Assembly (NCBI GenBank): GCA_946902875.1
Contig: OX336343.1
Span: forward strand, 15,051,596 to 15,115,595
Source of the DNA: Nematopogon swammerdamellus
Taxonomy: Eukaryota > Arthropoda > Insecta > Lepidoptera > Adelidae
Direction of reading: 5' to 3'
Length of the DNA stretch: 64,000 nt
Of this stretch, positions 36,690-48,221 are shown in pieces. The notes under the pieces were generated by a model. That model searched no databases and was not told where the DNA came from. It worked only from the letters and a program-made list of their open reading frames with translations. Each line of letters begins with the position of its first letter. Position 1 is the first letter of the stretch. The position numbers were made by a program, and so were the translations under genes.

Positions 36690-36975
36690 GCCGGTACATA
36701 TAAATGTATAGCCCCACTGCATCTATTCCCGTGCATGTCGTAAAAACGACTGAGGGATAAGGGCGACAGGTTAGCCATCACTCGCCTTGGCACAGTCCTT
36801 CCGCCGAGTCATGCTGTAGGTGGGTCTTCGTGCCTTACTTGCTGCTACATAGCTATCTTGTCCGAATACTTTGCGAAACGTGGTGGTCGGTGTTGTGCCG
36901 TAATTTACCAGAGTCCTTGCAGCGCAACACCGATTACTCTGCTTACCCCGATTGTCGGAATACAGAGTGTGGTAT
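36690..36975 (+). repeat. Head-B/'GATTACTCTGCTTACCCC' repeat copy
   Basis: GGGCCGGTACATATAAATG and CCCGTGCATGTCGTAAAAAC, then GAAACGTGGTGGTCGGTGTT, CAACACCGATTACTCTGC and CGGAATACAGAGTGTGGT. Confidence 0.65.
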
Positions 36976-37629
36976 GTGTTTATGTATGTATGTCAATTTA
37001 AGGGAAATCGTTCCTTCTAATTATGCGCAATAAAGGGTTTTCGTAAACGTTGCGACCCATGGTTTCGACGACTTTAATTTCAACATGCACCTCCTCTATC
37101 TTCAATGTAGCACATAATATAACACACATAAACAGTTTAGAGGTGTAAAGAGTGTAGTATATAATATCAATAAAACTAACTATACCTACTAAATTAAAAT
37201 AACAAACTTAAACTAACTTAAAAAATTTAAATCTAAACCTAAAAAAAAAAAAATCAATAATAAAAACCGTCCAGGGACAGACGAGCCGGAATAGATTGAC
37301 CTGCAGCCAAGCGTAAGTAAAGAAAATAACGAGGAAAGTTTTAGATAAAAGTTACTTTCACATATTCAATTCAATTGTGATTTAAAACGAGGCCAAGGCG
37401 ATTTCTGTCTTATCACTTTCGCCACAAATGGCATAATTCAAAAGCAAGTGCGTCGTCACTCTCGTTCAAGGTGGGAGGTCTGACAGACATATTACCAGCG
37501 ATTGCTCAGAGAGGCTATAATATATATAGCTATGTTCATCTCACGGCGGCGTTACTAGCACCCTTTCAGCCGTAGAGTAGAGAAATCAATTGTTAGAAAT
37601 GTCGCTTATGTAAATTCGTTTCTATAACC

Positions 37630-37880
37630 AAGGAAGGAGATTTATAAAGCGGATGTGAGCGGAAGAGTCGGAAGGGTCACTCCAGCCAGATGCACGCGCC
37701 GAGACCAGATAGGGCATGTGCTCAAAAAAGGACAAGTGCGTAGTACCCGTAACCGAAGATCACGTATGAAGGACATTATGAAAGTGGAAGAGGTATTTCA
37801 GGATCGTGTCGTGTAGAGGCCCCTTATATGTGCCTGTCCCATGGCCCCATTGGGAAAGACGCGTGCCGTTAGGTTTAGAT
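37630..37880 (+). pseudogene. LINE ORF 3' fragment just upstream of the non-LTR insertion
   Basis: AGACCAGATAGGGCATGTGC, CGTAGTACCCGTAACCGAAG, GGTATTTCAGGATCGTGTCG and CCATTGGGAAAGACGCG. This is the most continuous of the three related copies. Confidence 0.6.
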
Positions 37881-37929
37881 GTATGACCATAAATTTAAAT
37901 TTCATTAAACTATACTACGAAAAACTAAG

Positions 37930-40616
37930 GAAACAAGGCAAGCGTGAATCTTCCCCACGTGGTGAGGATTTACGCGGGTGCATACAGATCCCCTAACCTC
38001 AGTGCGTCAAGAACAGAGGCATTTTATGAGCATCTCAGCAGTACGGCAGACAAACTGCTTTGCGAGTTCCCTACGGCGGAGTTAGTGATGCTGGGTGACT
38101 TCAATGCTAAACACCAAGACTGGTTGGGCTCCCCCATCACTGACCATGCCGGCAGGGAGGCTTACAACTTGGCCATTGCGCACGGGTTGACGCAGTTGGT
38201 ATCCGGAACCACTCGGATACCTGATAACCCTGCCCATCGACCTAGTTTGTTGGACCTTGTGCTGACTACCGAGCCAAATGGTTACAAGGTGAGGGTCGAA
38301 GCTCCCCTCGGAAACTCCGACCATTGCCTTGTACGCTCAACTGTGCCAACTGTACACTTCGCGGAAGCACGTGAATGTAGTACGCGAACAGTTTGGCACT
38401 ACCGGTCAGCACAATGGGATGACTTCCGTTCCTTCCTGGGAGCCTACCCTTGGCACGACGTTTGCTTCTCTTCTCCAGACCCATCCCTGTGTGCCCAATC
38501 GGTCGTCGATGTGATCGCACAGGGTATGAATTTCTTCATACCTACCTCCACCGTTCCCATCGGCGGCCGCCATAAGCCTTGGTTTGATTGTCAATGCAGA
38601 CTGGCTATTGACACTAAGAACAAGGCTTATAGGAAATGGCTGCAGAATAGGTCTGTCGAGAACAGACGAGAGCTCAACGTCGTTGCTAGGTCCTGCAAAC
38701 GAACGCAAAACTTGGCCAAGTTCAGGCACGACCGTGGAATTGGCGCGAAACTTGCACGTAGCCCTTCGGGTAGCCGCGCCTTCTGGTCTCTCGCCAAATC
38801 CATCGGTCGGAATTTCTGCCGTCCTGCTACACCTCCGCTGGAACGTCCGGATGGCTCGCTCGCTATACTCGCGAAAGAAAAGGCGAATATCTTTGCACGC
38901 CTTTTCGCATCCAACTCAAACATGGACGACCTGGGCGCCAACCCCCCTTCATTACCCCATTGCGGGCGTATGATGGCAAATATTAGGTTCCACCCCAGAG
39001 TCGTCCATAAAACACTACGTGAGTTGGATATTTCGAAGAGTAGTGGGCCTGACGGCGTCCCGGCGATCGTCTTGAAAAATTGTGCTCTGGAATTGGCGCC
39101 AGTCCTCACCCGCCTATTCAAACGCTCCTATTCCTCCGGATCAATGCCTTCTTGCTGGAAGAGAGCTTCGGTCCAGCCGGTCCCCAAGAAGGGGGACCCA
39201 GCGAACCCATCGAACTATCGCCCTATTGCGATAACCTCACTTTTGAGTAAGGTTATGGAGCGTATTGTCAACTCAGCGCTCCTGACGTACCTAGAAGACT
39301 CTAAACTCCTCGACGACAAACAATACGGCTTTCGCAAGCAAAGGTCGACTGGAGATCTTCTAGCGTACGTCACGCATTTATGGGCTGAAAGGCTCGATGG
39401 TTTTGGGGAATCGCTGGCGGTCGCTCTGGACATATCCAAAGCATTCGATCGCGTCTGGCACCGGGGACTCTTAAGCAAGCTTCCGGCCTACGGTGTCCCT
39501 ACAAAACTGTGCACCTGGATCTCCAGCTTTTTGAGTGGCCGGTCGATATTTGTCACCCTAGATGGTGCCTGCTCGGCCGACTACTCAATCAATGCTGGTG
39601 TTCCACAAGGATCCGTGCTGTCGCCTACGCTGTTTTTATTGTTCATCAACGACATGCTCTCGCTCGGCGAAATACAATGTTACGCGGACGACAGCACGGT
39701 GCACGAAGGGTTCATCAAGGACTGGAAGGGTAGAGAGGCCTCAGCAGCAAACGCGAGACGCGAAACTGTTGCTCGGGTTGACCAGGTTCTCGAAAAAGTA
39801 TCCTCTTGGGGGAAGAAGAACTTGGTCAACTTCAACGTAGCCAAGACGCAAGCTTGTGCCTTCTCTACTAAGGCTGATCCGTTTCCTCTCCAAGCCACTT
39901 TTCAGGGCAGCCAAGTCCCCAACGATGGTAGTCTGGGCGTCCTGGGTATGGAGGTGTCCAGGGACGTTGGGTTTCGATCGTTCATAGAGTCCAAGGCGAA
40001 ACTAGCGTCTCGAAAATTAGGAGTCCTTTACCGCTGTCGGCGATTTTTCACGCCGGTCCAACTGCTTACACTCTACAAAGCACAAGTAAGACCGGTGATG
40101 GAATATTGCAGTCATCTTTGGGAGGGTTCCCCTGAGTACCTTCTTTCAGCCTTGGATTCTATTCAGCGACGAGCCATTCGCCTCATTGGTGACTCCGTAC
40201 TCACAAAGGACCTTCAACCTCTAAAGCACAGACGTATCGTTGGGTCATTGAGCCTGTTTTATCGGTACTACTATGGCCGCTGCTCTGACGAACTTGCTTC
40301 CCTTATCCCTCCTCCTCCTGTTCGCCTTCGCCAAACCCGCCATACTCTCGCGGAACACCCGTTTGTAGTCGACAGAAGAGTTCTTCGAACTGCACGATTC
40401 TCTAAATCGTTCTTGTGCCGCACTGCAAAGGTGTGGAACGGGCTCCCAGGAAATATCTTCCCCCACTCCTACAATCCACAGATCTTCAAATCGCGGGTTA
40501 ATAGCCTTTCCCCAGCAACATTAGTCCACCTCCAAGCCGGACTGGCACCTCCTCGGGGGTGAAATTGGCTGCGCCTGAGGTTGCGACCTCGGACAGAGCC
40601 ACCCAGTTCGGTAGCA

Positions 40617-40647
<31 letters not shown>
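37930..40647 (+). mobile_element. 5'-truncated non-LTR retrotransposon with poly(A) tail
   Basis: After the stop codon there is a short 3' UTR of about 55 bp with a small hairpin (TGAGGTTGCGACCTCGG). It runs into GCAATAA and a 27-A tract (40621-40647), marking the 3' end of a retrotransposed copy. The 5' boundary is inferred near 37930, where the preceding sequence is an unrelated LINE 3' fragment. No target-site duplication was obvious. The open frame and pure A-tail suggest a fairly recent insertion into the beat-like intron. Confidence 0.85.
37944..40562 (+). CDS. Non-LTR retrotransposon ORF2: endonuclease (partial) + reverse transcriptase
   Basis: This 872-codon uninterrupted frame encodes the polyprotein that nicks target DNA and copies element RNA (target-primed reverse transcription). 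Residues 1-135 are the C-terminal part of an APE-type endonuclease: YRSPN at 14-18, GDFNA at 51-55, the LLDL region, and SDH at 125-127. The N-terminal part of that domain (normally ~100 more residues) is missing, so the copy is 5'-truncated. The RT follows: SSGPDGVP (366-373), NYRPIA (424-429), ALDISKAFDRVWH (494-506), GVPQGSVLSP (552-561) and the catalytic YADD (580-583). The C-terminus has the region ending TAKVWNGLPGNIFP that recurs as fragments elsewhere in the window. It is probably a Jockey/CR1-superfamily element; the exact clade needs a tree. The listed ATG is simply the first in the truncated frame. Confidence 0.93.
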   Translation: MNLPHVVRIYAGAYRSPNLSASRTEAFYEHLSSTADKLLCEFPTAELVMLGDFNAKHQDWLGSPITDHAGREAYNLAIAHGLTQLVSGTTRIPDNPAHRPSLLDLVLTTEPNGYKVRVEAPLGNSDHCLVRSTVPTVHFAEARECSTRTVWHYRSAQWDDFRSFLGAYPWHDVCFSSPDPSLCAQSVVDVIAQGMNFFIPTSTVPIGGRHKPWFDCQCRLAIDTKNKAYRKWLQNRSVENRRELNVVARSCKRTQNLAKFRHDRGIGAKLARSPSGSRAFWSLAKSIGRNFCRPATPPLERPDGSLAILAKEKANIFARLFASNSNMDDLGANPPSLPHCGRMMANIRFHPRVVHKTLRELDISKSSGPDGVPAIVLKNCALELAPVLTRLFKRSYSSGSMPSCWKRASVQPVPKKGDPANPSNYRPIAITSLLSKVMERIVNSALLTYLEDSKLLDDKQYGFRKQRSTGDLLAYVTHLWAERLDGFGESLAVALDISKAFDRVWHRGLLSKLPAYGVPTKLCTWISSFLSGRSIFVTLDGACSADYSINAGVPQGSVLSPTLFLLFINDMLSLGEIQCYADDSTVHEGFIKDWKGREASAANARRETVARVDQVLEKVSSWGKKNLVNFNVAKTQACAFSTKADPFPLQATFQGSQVPNDGSLGVLGMEVSRDVGFRSFIESKAKLASRKLGVLYRCRRFFTPVQLLTLYKAQVRPVMEYCSHLWEGSPEYLLSALDSIQRRAIRLIGDSVLTKDLQPLKHRRIVGSLSLFYRYYYGRCSDELASLIPPPPVRLRQTRHTLAEHPFVVDRRVLRTARFSKSFLCRTAKVWNGLPGNIFPHSYNPQIFKSRVNSLSPATLVHLQAGLAPPRG

Positions 40648-40650
<3 letters not shown>

Positions 40651-41769
40651 GTTCTTAAAAGAATACATAGTGGTATGAGTAGAGCACTAAATAAAATATT
40701 TATCAAAATATATGATTATGTAATAATATGTACATAATTAAATTTAAAAGCGTAGGGAACGTACATTCCATTACTTCTTCACTAGCTTCTTACCTCGAAG
40801 GCACATATTCATACAATACTTGTACATTGATTCAATAATACATAAACACTCCATAAACTCATAACCGGTCCTTTTGACTTTCGCTGTTCCCATCCAGACA
40901 TAATTTTTTGAACATCCTTAAATTTTTTTACATTCTTTCAACTATTTTCAAAATGCATTCTGTAAGAAATATTGTTAACATTGTTTTTGTGGGAAAATTT
41001 ACAAGTGGAAATATAAAAAAAAAATACTATTATAAACGGTTTGCAACGCTTGCCTGTCTGTGACTCTGCCTGTGAATCTGTCTGGGTTAATTAGAAAACG
41101 ACTCAGCCCAATTACACGGAGTTTTAACTAATGCAATCTGGAATATCTGGGGATGGTACGGGCATATAACATAACGCTACTGCAAATGAAGCTTAGCAGT
41201 AGGGTCGGAAGTGGTCGAAGTCGATGAAAAAAAAGGAAGCAGTAATTTATGTGGTATTTTACTCTGCATTCATCTTTTCTGTATACCTCTTTGCACATTT
41301 TCTTTCATCTTACTCCTAAGGAAGCTTTAATCTTGCTATAATTTCATCAGTGGTTGAGGGTTTTCCTATTTATAGAACCTTGTGTATTTTATATAATGTT
41401 TACAATATATTTGAGGAACATTTTTGAGAAGCGTGAATCGAATCGTGGGGATTATTCTAGGCTGTCGTTCTTGAGAGAAAAACATTTTTTCCCCTTATTT
41501 TGGCTATGAATGCGGAGAATCTTTCATTTTTGGCACCTCAAAAATAAAGAATATTCATTCGATGTCTTGTGTGGTTTATTTAAAGTTTGATTATGTATAG
41601 TTGGATAGTTTAATTTTGCTTAATTTATCATGTTTTCGATACCAATATTTTCCATAATAATTTCATAGGGATGCAATAATTGCCGTAACACAAGAAAGTA
41701 TTAACCATAAATTGAATACTTTAATTGAGATAAAATATGTGACGTCATGTCAGAGTATAAATGAGCGCC

Positions 41770-41920
41770 ATAAGGTCTTTCATTAGTAGGTAATAATACG
41801 CTCAGGGGAGTATGTGTCATCAGATACCGATCACGTTCCCCATCCCTTTTTTTTTTGGATATCAAATACCTACCCATCTTACTAAAACAATAGTTTATTG
41901 AACAATTATTTCATTATATA
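41770..41920. mobile_element. Rearranged copy of the 14-kb MITE
   Basis: ATAAGGTCTTTCATTAGTAG, CGCTCAGGGGAGTATGTGTC, GATCACGTTCCCCATCCC, GGATATCAAATACCTACCC and AGTTTATTGAACAATTATT contain pieces of both arms, as expected for half a foldback element. Confidence 0.6.
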
Positions 41921-42884
41921 TTTGGACGAATTAAATTCGTTCATTTGCAAAATCCGAAGCCGCGCTTTGCACATATCCCCCACTCCTCTTTTCATGCAAG
42001 TTTACAGACTTCCTTATACATTATGTGGGTCTTTCTTCGCCGACGCTATAAGTAATGTTTGTTGCATATCAGGCTTTGAATCTTTGTACTTACCTCTTGC
42101 GCAACAAAGAGAAGGAATTTAGTTTCCTTACAACTAGGTGATATTACTCTCGACACTTGGCTCGCTTGCTCGCGCTCTCGCAACTCCCCCCGCCCTCTCT
42201 ACGCGACGACAGCAATATCATCAAATAAATGTCGCTATAAGAGCTCTCTAGCGTTTATTGCAGAAAACATTTTTATACTGCCTTAATTCGAGAGAGGATA
42301 TCATCACTCATTTCCTGGAAAGGTAGCGGAGGGAGTAAGGTGAAAAGAGACTACAAATGCGAGCATGCAGATCGCTTCCTTACGAAGAGTTTCAATTGTT
42401 GAGAATAGAGGGTGAAATAAAACAAAATACTTATATTTATTATATTATTTATGGAAATGCAAACAAACGCGTACATAAAACATAGGAAACAATAATAAAA
42501 ATAGTAGCAAACAATAGGTACACACCCAGCCAACGAAACAATTGACGAGAGACGAGTATATTGTTTTATCCACAGGCAGGTCTCATTCGAACCTCCTTTC
42601 TAAAAAATTAATAATTATTAAAAACCACAAAAACAAAATACATTATTATAATCACATTACGTTTTATATAAAACGCCAAAGAACGAATACCTCCCCAGCC
42701 CCTTCTTGTTCTGTGCGAATCCACAATCAATCCAAAGTGTTCTTGAGTACAAGGCTGAGTGAAAGAAATTTCTTTCTGAAAAAAGCTAAGCATTGAAATT
42801 GAAAGATGACCCGTACTAAAACTAAATCAGAGCACCACACAGTAAATAATAAAATGTTTTATGTATGTAATAGTTTCTGTACCG

Positions 42885-43230
42885 GGTGGGGCCGGTACTT
42901 AAAAAGAATAGCTCCACTGCATCTCTCCCCATGCATGTCGTAAAATGCGACTAAGGGATAAGGACAAGGTGCCGTGCTAAAGGGCGACAGGCTTGCGACC
43001 TCTCACTTTGGCACGGTACTTCCACCGAGTCATGCAGCAGGTGGGTTTTCGTGCCTTACTTGCTGCTTGATCATAGACGTATATTATTTCTCTGTGTGCT
43101 TGATCGATTGAATCTTGTTCGAATACTTTGCGAAACGTGGTGGTCGGTGTTGTGCTGTAATTTACCAGAGTTCTTGCAGCACAACACCGATTACTCTACT
43201 TACCCCGCTTGTCGGGATTCAGCGTGTGTG
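42885..43230 (+). repeat. Head-B/'GATTACTCTGCTTACCCC' repeat copy
   Basis: GGGGCCGGTACTTAAAAAGA, CATGCATGTCGTAAAATGCG and CGAAACGTGGTGGTCGGTGT, then CAACACCGATTACTCTACTT. A ~30-bp insertion (43072-43100) distinguishes it from the other copies. Confidence 0.65.
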
Positions 43231-44517
43231 ATATGTATGCATGTATGTGATAGTTTCTGCCCAAATACGGTGCATTCGCCAGCTCCAAATCCCTCTATTG
43301 CTCAAGCGATTGAAACTCTTCCTATCCTTGGGCGGTACCGGGTGAATCGCGCACATTTCCAGTGAAACGGTGTGAACAAATAAAGGAATTGAATGTGATT
43401 ATGATGAGCGAAATTTTGAGGCGAAGGAACAAGGATGGAGGAGAAGATGAGGAAGACAAACTGAGTTCAGTTAATCTTTGTTTAAATCGTATTTGAGTAC
43501 GCATTCCTTAAAATTGTGCGAGAATTATGATAACAATTGCGTGAATTGCCGCTAAATGTGAATTATTGATCTTGGAAATGTGGATATAATGTAGATAATT
43601 AGCATGACTCGTGGTCACTAAGGTCCGATTTAACCACCTCTGTTTAAGTATCGGGTAATTTAACTGTTCGGTAAAGTGAGATTTATCATTTAGTTGACAG
43701 GAGTTAACTGGCTGTATTGGCCCTAAGTGAAATCCTTAAAATGTTCATACTAGTTTATACGAAAAATTATTAGAATTGTTATATATATTGCTTTTTGCGC
43801 AGCAGTAGCAAAAATTTACAGCAACAAAACAAAATAACATAAGTAAAAAACGCCGTAAAAGTAGTACTTTTTTTGTCTGACGAAATTTAGAAAATGTAGC
43901 ACAAATTAACATTGGATGGTGTGTGACTCGTGGACCCGCTGACTTTGTTTGTACCACCATTCATGGTTCCACTAGCTAGACCAAATATTCTGGACTCGTG
44001 GTACCACTTTAATAAAGAAAGGCAAGAAAATAGAATGTAAGTAACAAGTCTCGATTCAAAATGTTCGCTTAAAATAATCATGTTATAACAAACATTTTTA
44101 ACTATAAAACGACTTACGAGTAGTCGATAAAACTATAATTCTTGTGTAAAAAGAAAGTCGGGTCGCCTCTCTCACTAAAACATGGTTGAGGGAAGTGATG
44201 GCTGGCCCTGGCGTGATGCTCGTGAACGGGTGCTGTTCGTGGAGACTGGCCTGCTCCAATTGGTAACATTGTATATTTTATATGTTAGGCGTATATTTTT
44301 AAAAGGAACTATAGTATCTGTCATGAACTGTTACATTTGTCGCAGATTTATATTTTTCATTATATTACTTTTTTGTCTTTGAGATTTGTACTACCTACCT
44401 CGTATTATCACTGGTATAAACTGAAAATGCTACAAACATGTTGACTTGAGATTCTGACTGCATACAAATTTTGAATTTTGACAGGGTACAACCTGTACCT
44501 TAATTTATACTGCTGAC

Positions 44518-44632
44518 GCATACTAAATATTAATTTGACTAATTGATACATTAAGTATCAAGTTTATTTAGCATGCATACTAAAATATAAATTTGACTAA
44601 TTGATGCATTAAGTATCAAATTTATTTATTTA
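44518..44632 (+). repeat. Two-copy 57-bp tandem repeat
   Basis: GCATACTAAATATTAATTTG, ACTAATTGATACATTAAGTA at 44518 is repeated from 44575 with few changes. Confidence 0.7.
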
Positions 44633-45289
44633 TTTTTAATTATTTTTTGACATTGTACTACAATGTGGTATGAATATTTATAATTGACATGACTTGATAC
44701 GATATGTATCAATAATTTCTGACAAAGGCTCTATACACCTGATTGTATTTATACTTTTACTTTTACTTTTGATTTTATGTGGTCAGAATTATCAAGCTTA
44801 AATTATAGTTATTCTAGCTCTCAAACTATATCTTAACACTGTAAGCGGTGTCTATTGTGTAGCTAGTCACAATGTATTGTAATTGAAGACGTTAAAAAAA
44901 GAACCCTGCAAAGTTTCTTGCAGGCTCTTCTTTGTGGGTGTAATCGAACCGGATTGTAAAAACTAAACAGGACAAATTCAAGCGTAGTGTACTACCATAC
45001 GAATGATGAATAAAGAATAAAGAATAAAGAGTAACAAGTTTTTGCGTAGCATTCTTTTTATTCACAGAGTCGTTAGGAAAATGTCATTCCGTATAGTTGT
45101 TACGTCACGTTACTGGGGGAATTATGTCAGGTTAAAAAGTTTATTCCTTGGCGAATAAGCTTAGTGCTGGTAAAGGCGGAAAGTTCCAGTTTCCACGACG
45201 AAATTACTGAGCACTCCGAGTACAATTTACAAAAGTTATTTTTTAGATACTTTGAAATAATGTACTGCCACTGTAATACTATTAGGTTA

Positions 45290-45720
45290 TGATCAATGTT
45301 ATTATGCAGGAAAAGAAGCAACAATTTAGTTTCATCATCTCAAAGAAAATTTAGTTGTAGGGTACGCCGCAGCACCCTTTTGTTGTTGACTCTTTTAAGA
45401 ACCCATCGGTTCTTAAAATACTTTCTTCGTCGCAGCGCTAGGGTGTGCAACTGTCTTCCTGCGAGTGTTTATCGAATCATTTTAACCTGCCCCTGTACCG
45501 GCGTTACTCACTCGCCGATGTGAGTATGAGAAACGATCTCACTCAACAAATCAGAAGGCGTTCGGTGAGGCATCCGGCCCGGCTATTGGTTGAAATATGC
45601 GAGTATTTGGTGTGAGTTAGCGAGTGAATTAACGCCGGTAGACCCGCTGGATGTCTTCAGACGTCGTATTAACAGGCTAGCGGCTAGAGAGGCCAGAAAC
45701 AGTCAACAAATCTACTGACA
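45290..45720 (+). pseudogene. Non-LTR ORF2 3'-end fragment, split by a MITE
   Basis: CRVRRSTLLLLTLLRTHRFL...SARVCNCLPASVY corresponds to the C-terminal region. The frame stops at 45495 and resumes at 45641 as DPLDVFRRRINRLAAREAR, with a 141-bp inverted-repeat element in between. Confidence 0.75.
45498..45638. mobile_element. TA-flanked MITE inside a LINE fragment
   Basis: The ends CCGGCGTTACTCACTCGCC and, inverted, CCGGCGTTAATTCACTCGC define a 141-bp element bounded by TA at 45496-45497 and 45639-45640. Removing it restores the host reading frame context, so the TA is a target-site duplication of Tc1/mariner type. Confidence 0.8.
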
Positions 45721-45814
45721 AGGCACCTCACTGAGCGTGGTTTCGCGAATAGCGGTTAATTTGGCTCTGTCGTCTAACCATCCCTCGACACAGTCACTCA
45801 TGTTGGTTTACAGC

Positions 45815-45890
45815 AGTAGGACAGACAGATAGACAGAAAGACAAACGGGGCGTAGGCCTCCGTACGGGATACGTAAACCTAACAATACTT
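45815..45890 (+). repeat. Family A 3'-end fragment
   Basis: It has (CAGA)n-like sequence followed by GGCCTCCGTACGGGATACG and AACCTAACAA. Confidence 0.45.
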
Positions 45891-46764
45891 GCACGTTAGT
45901 GCCGATTTCACCACCTTTGACTAAAATGTATGTTTAATATGTGGTTACCTGAGAATGAAATTTAAAACAAAACTTAACCGGAGGTAATTAAATCACCATG
46001 ACCGTGTTCACCAGCTCCAGTCAAGTCGAGTACAACCTGTTATTTGTCGGTTAAAGTAACATATATAATACATTTGACAGGAGTAAATTAGCAGCTACAT
46101 TTAGCCGACAGTTGTGGCATCTAATATCTACCTATTACATATAAATGTTAGTATATAGATACGAGTATATTATACAAGAGATTTGGAAAATTATGAGACA
46201 CAATATGAAGAGATTTTGAAATGGCAAGTAATTTTCATAATAAAAACATTTAATAATTCGCCTCTCATTCAATACGAGGAGCTGAGGAAAAATTATATCA
46301 TTTCAGACTTCTCGTAAATCCATCGAAAAATAATTACAAAGCAACAAGCGATTTTAGAGGGGAAAAGAAAAATCATCAAAGGCCAGAAGATTAAAGATAA
46401 ATGGTCAGATTCCACCCAAGGGGTGAGCGTGGCGTATCGATCTTCCAAAATAAATTCAAGGAGAAGGAATTATGAATACACCCCGGTTATTCAGTCGAGT
46501 GGTCGCCATGATAACGATCCACAAGGGTTTCATCGGATAAAAGGGGTAGTAAGTACAATGACTTTGCTTTTTAGACATTTCTGCCGCATCGAAACGATTT
46601 GTGAACTAAAATGTTTTTAGATTTGTAGATACAAAACCGGTCAAGTGCGAGCGAGGCTCCTGCAACAAAGCCGCCACTACCGTATATAAATATCGATATG
46701 ACTTTGGTTCCTTAGGTTTTTCGTAGTCGGGTTGAATCAACGAGACTATTTATTTAGACGGATT

Positions 46765-47065
46765 TATCATGTCTAGTTTAGGAGTTCCTATGGCTTCCTT
46801 CCGGCTCCATCATCGGGACCCTGGAAATAACATATGACTAGAGTACTTGCGAAGACCAATCCAACGAGCCCAAACACGGTTGATTTATCATGTGTGGTTT
46901 AGGAGTTCCTATGGCTTCATTCCGGCTCCATCATCAGGACCCTGGACATCTTATATGACAAGAGTACTTGCGAAGACAAATCCAACGAGCCCAAACACGA
47001 TGGGCCTATCATGTGTAGTTTAGGAGTTCCTATGGCTTCCTTCCGGCTCCATCATCAGACCCCAA
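46765..47065 (+). repeat. Tandem repeat, 121-bp period, ~2.5 copies
   Basis: AGTTTAGGAGTTCCTATGGC, TTCCGGCTCCATCATC, GACCCTGGA, AGAGTACTTGCGAAGAC and CCAACGAGCCCAAACACG recur at about 46777, 46898 and 47019. A reversed single copy (GGAACTCCTAAACTACACAT, GTGTTTGGGCTCGTTG) lies at 61145-61225. Confidence 0.8.
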
Positions 47066-47879
47066 CTAACCTTTTCCTTATCCCGACTTTCTCGTGTCGC
47101 TCAGCGAAAATATTTTTTCGAATTCCGTAGATTCATTTCCAATGTGCTCGGTAGTCGTGTGAGGCATGAAATCTTTGAATTTATTTTTTCAAAAAGGTTG
47201 AGCTACGGGGTAAACCCTTAACCCGATCTTCTTTGTTTTAGGCTCAAATTGTAGCTGACTAAATTGTCCAGAGGAATTTTTCTCAAATTTTTTATATCAT
47301 TCTTCGTTTCCAAAATATCGAGCGCCAAAATAAAAAATTCGGAAAAAATTTAATATTTTTTTTCACTATTTCGGCCATAACTTTTTTCGTTTTTTACCTT
47401 TCTTTCGAGATATAAGGGGATCGCACTTTTTCGTGAAATCAGGGCCTATACTGGAACGAACCAAAAGACATTTTCAATGTCAAAAACGATCCTATAGGGA
47501 TCACCCTCGTGTCTGTCCCAGCTTATTCTCCGAATCTACTGAATGAAAAAAGTTGAAATCAGTACATACATAATTACTTACATACATACATACATACATA
47601 CGTATTGTGACGCCTCGTCCCAATATGATAGAACTGTCATGGCCACGTTCCACGGTCAGCGTGTGGCGTGTCGGACCTCTGACGCCTTTTCCACAGTCAT
47701 CAAATTTACGTCAAATTAAGGTCATGCTCGTCGGTCTCAGGTAGTTTTCGGATAGTACGTATTTCACTATTTCCGAGCTCATGCCCACTAGCATCCATGA
47801 ACATGAAAATAATGATGATTATTAGTCATGTAGCCCCCCTGCTGGTCTTCCTGCCTTACTTATTCTTGATAGTTATCAT

Positions 47880-47970
47880 GTCGTAATACATTGCTAAATA
47901 TAATGGTGGTGCAGCACAACAACGTATACTCTGCTTACCCCGATTGTCGGAATACAGCGTGTGGTGTGTA
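47880..47970 (+). repeat. 'GATTACTCTGCTTACCCC' repeat, 3' part (diverged)
   Basis: GCAGCACAACAACGTATACT, TGCTTACCCCGATTGTCGG and ATACAGCGTGTGGTG. A reverse-oriented remnant lies at 14998-15060. Confidence 0.5.
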
Positions 47971-48039
47971 TGTATGTAAATATAACGGCTTTAGGCGCGG
48001 TCGTTTTCCGAAGTATGTGGCTTGAGGATTTTTTTTTTG

Positions 48040-48180
48040 TAGAAAGCGCGACATTTTGCGCCTAGCCGTAAGGTGTCTAACGACGCCCACGGACATTCGG
48101 CCGTACGCGGGGGTTACGAATGCCATGCTGGCCTGATAGGTGCCTATTCATGCCTCTCTTGAAGAACCCTCAGACTATAC
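48040..48180 (-). pseudogene. Non-LTR ORF2 3'-end fragment next to beat exon 3
   Basis: In minus orientation it has the subfamily-1 end: AAGAGAGGCATGAATAGGC, GCCAGCATGGCATTCGTAA and GGGCGTCGTTAGACACCTT. Its edge lies ~40 bp from the exon-3 acceptor. Confidence 0.65.
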
Positions 48181-48221
48181 TCAGGACAAATAAAAATAAT
48201 TATGACTTACTTCTTCCGCAG

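Larger units (their letters stand above)
32806..48221 (+). other. beat-like gene, intron 2 (15.4 kb)
   Basis: This phase-0 intron splits the Ig domain. It holds a 2.7-kb non-LTR retrotransposon in the same orientation as the gene, two well-preserved MITEs (34617-35082 and 45498-45638), a 121-bp tandem array, and many SINE and LINE fragments. Remaining stretches (35.1-36.5, 40.65-41.77, 41.93-42.88 and 43.24-44.5 kb) show only AT-rich sequence with no gene I can support. Confidence 0.7.

Noticed and set aside
38627..39121. 164-codon minus-strand frame
   Set aside because: Shadow of the retrotransposon ORF2 on the opposite strand.
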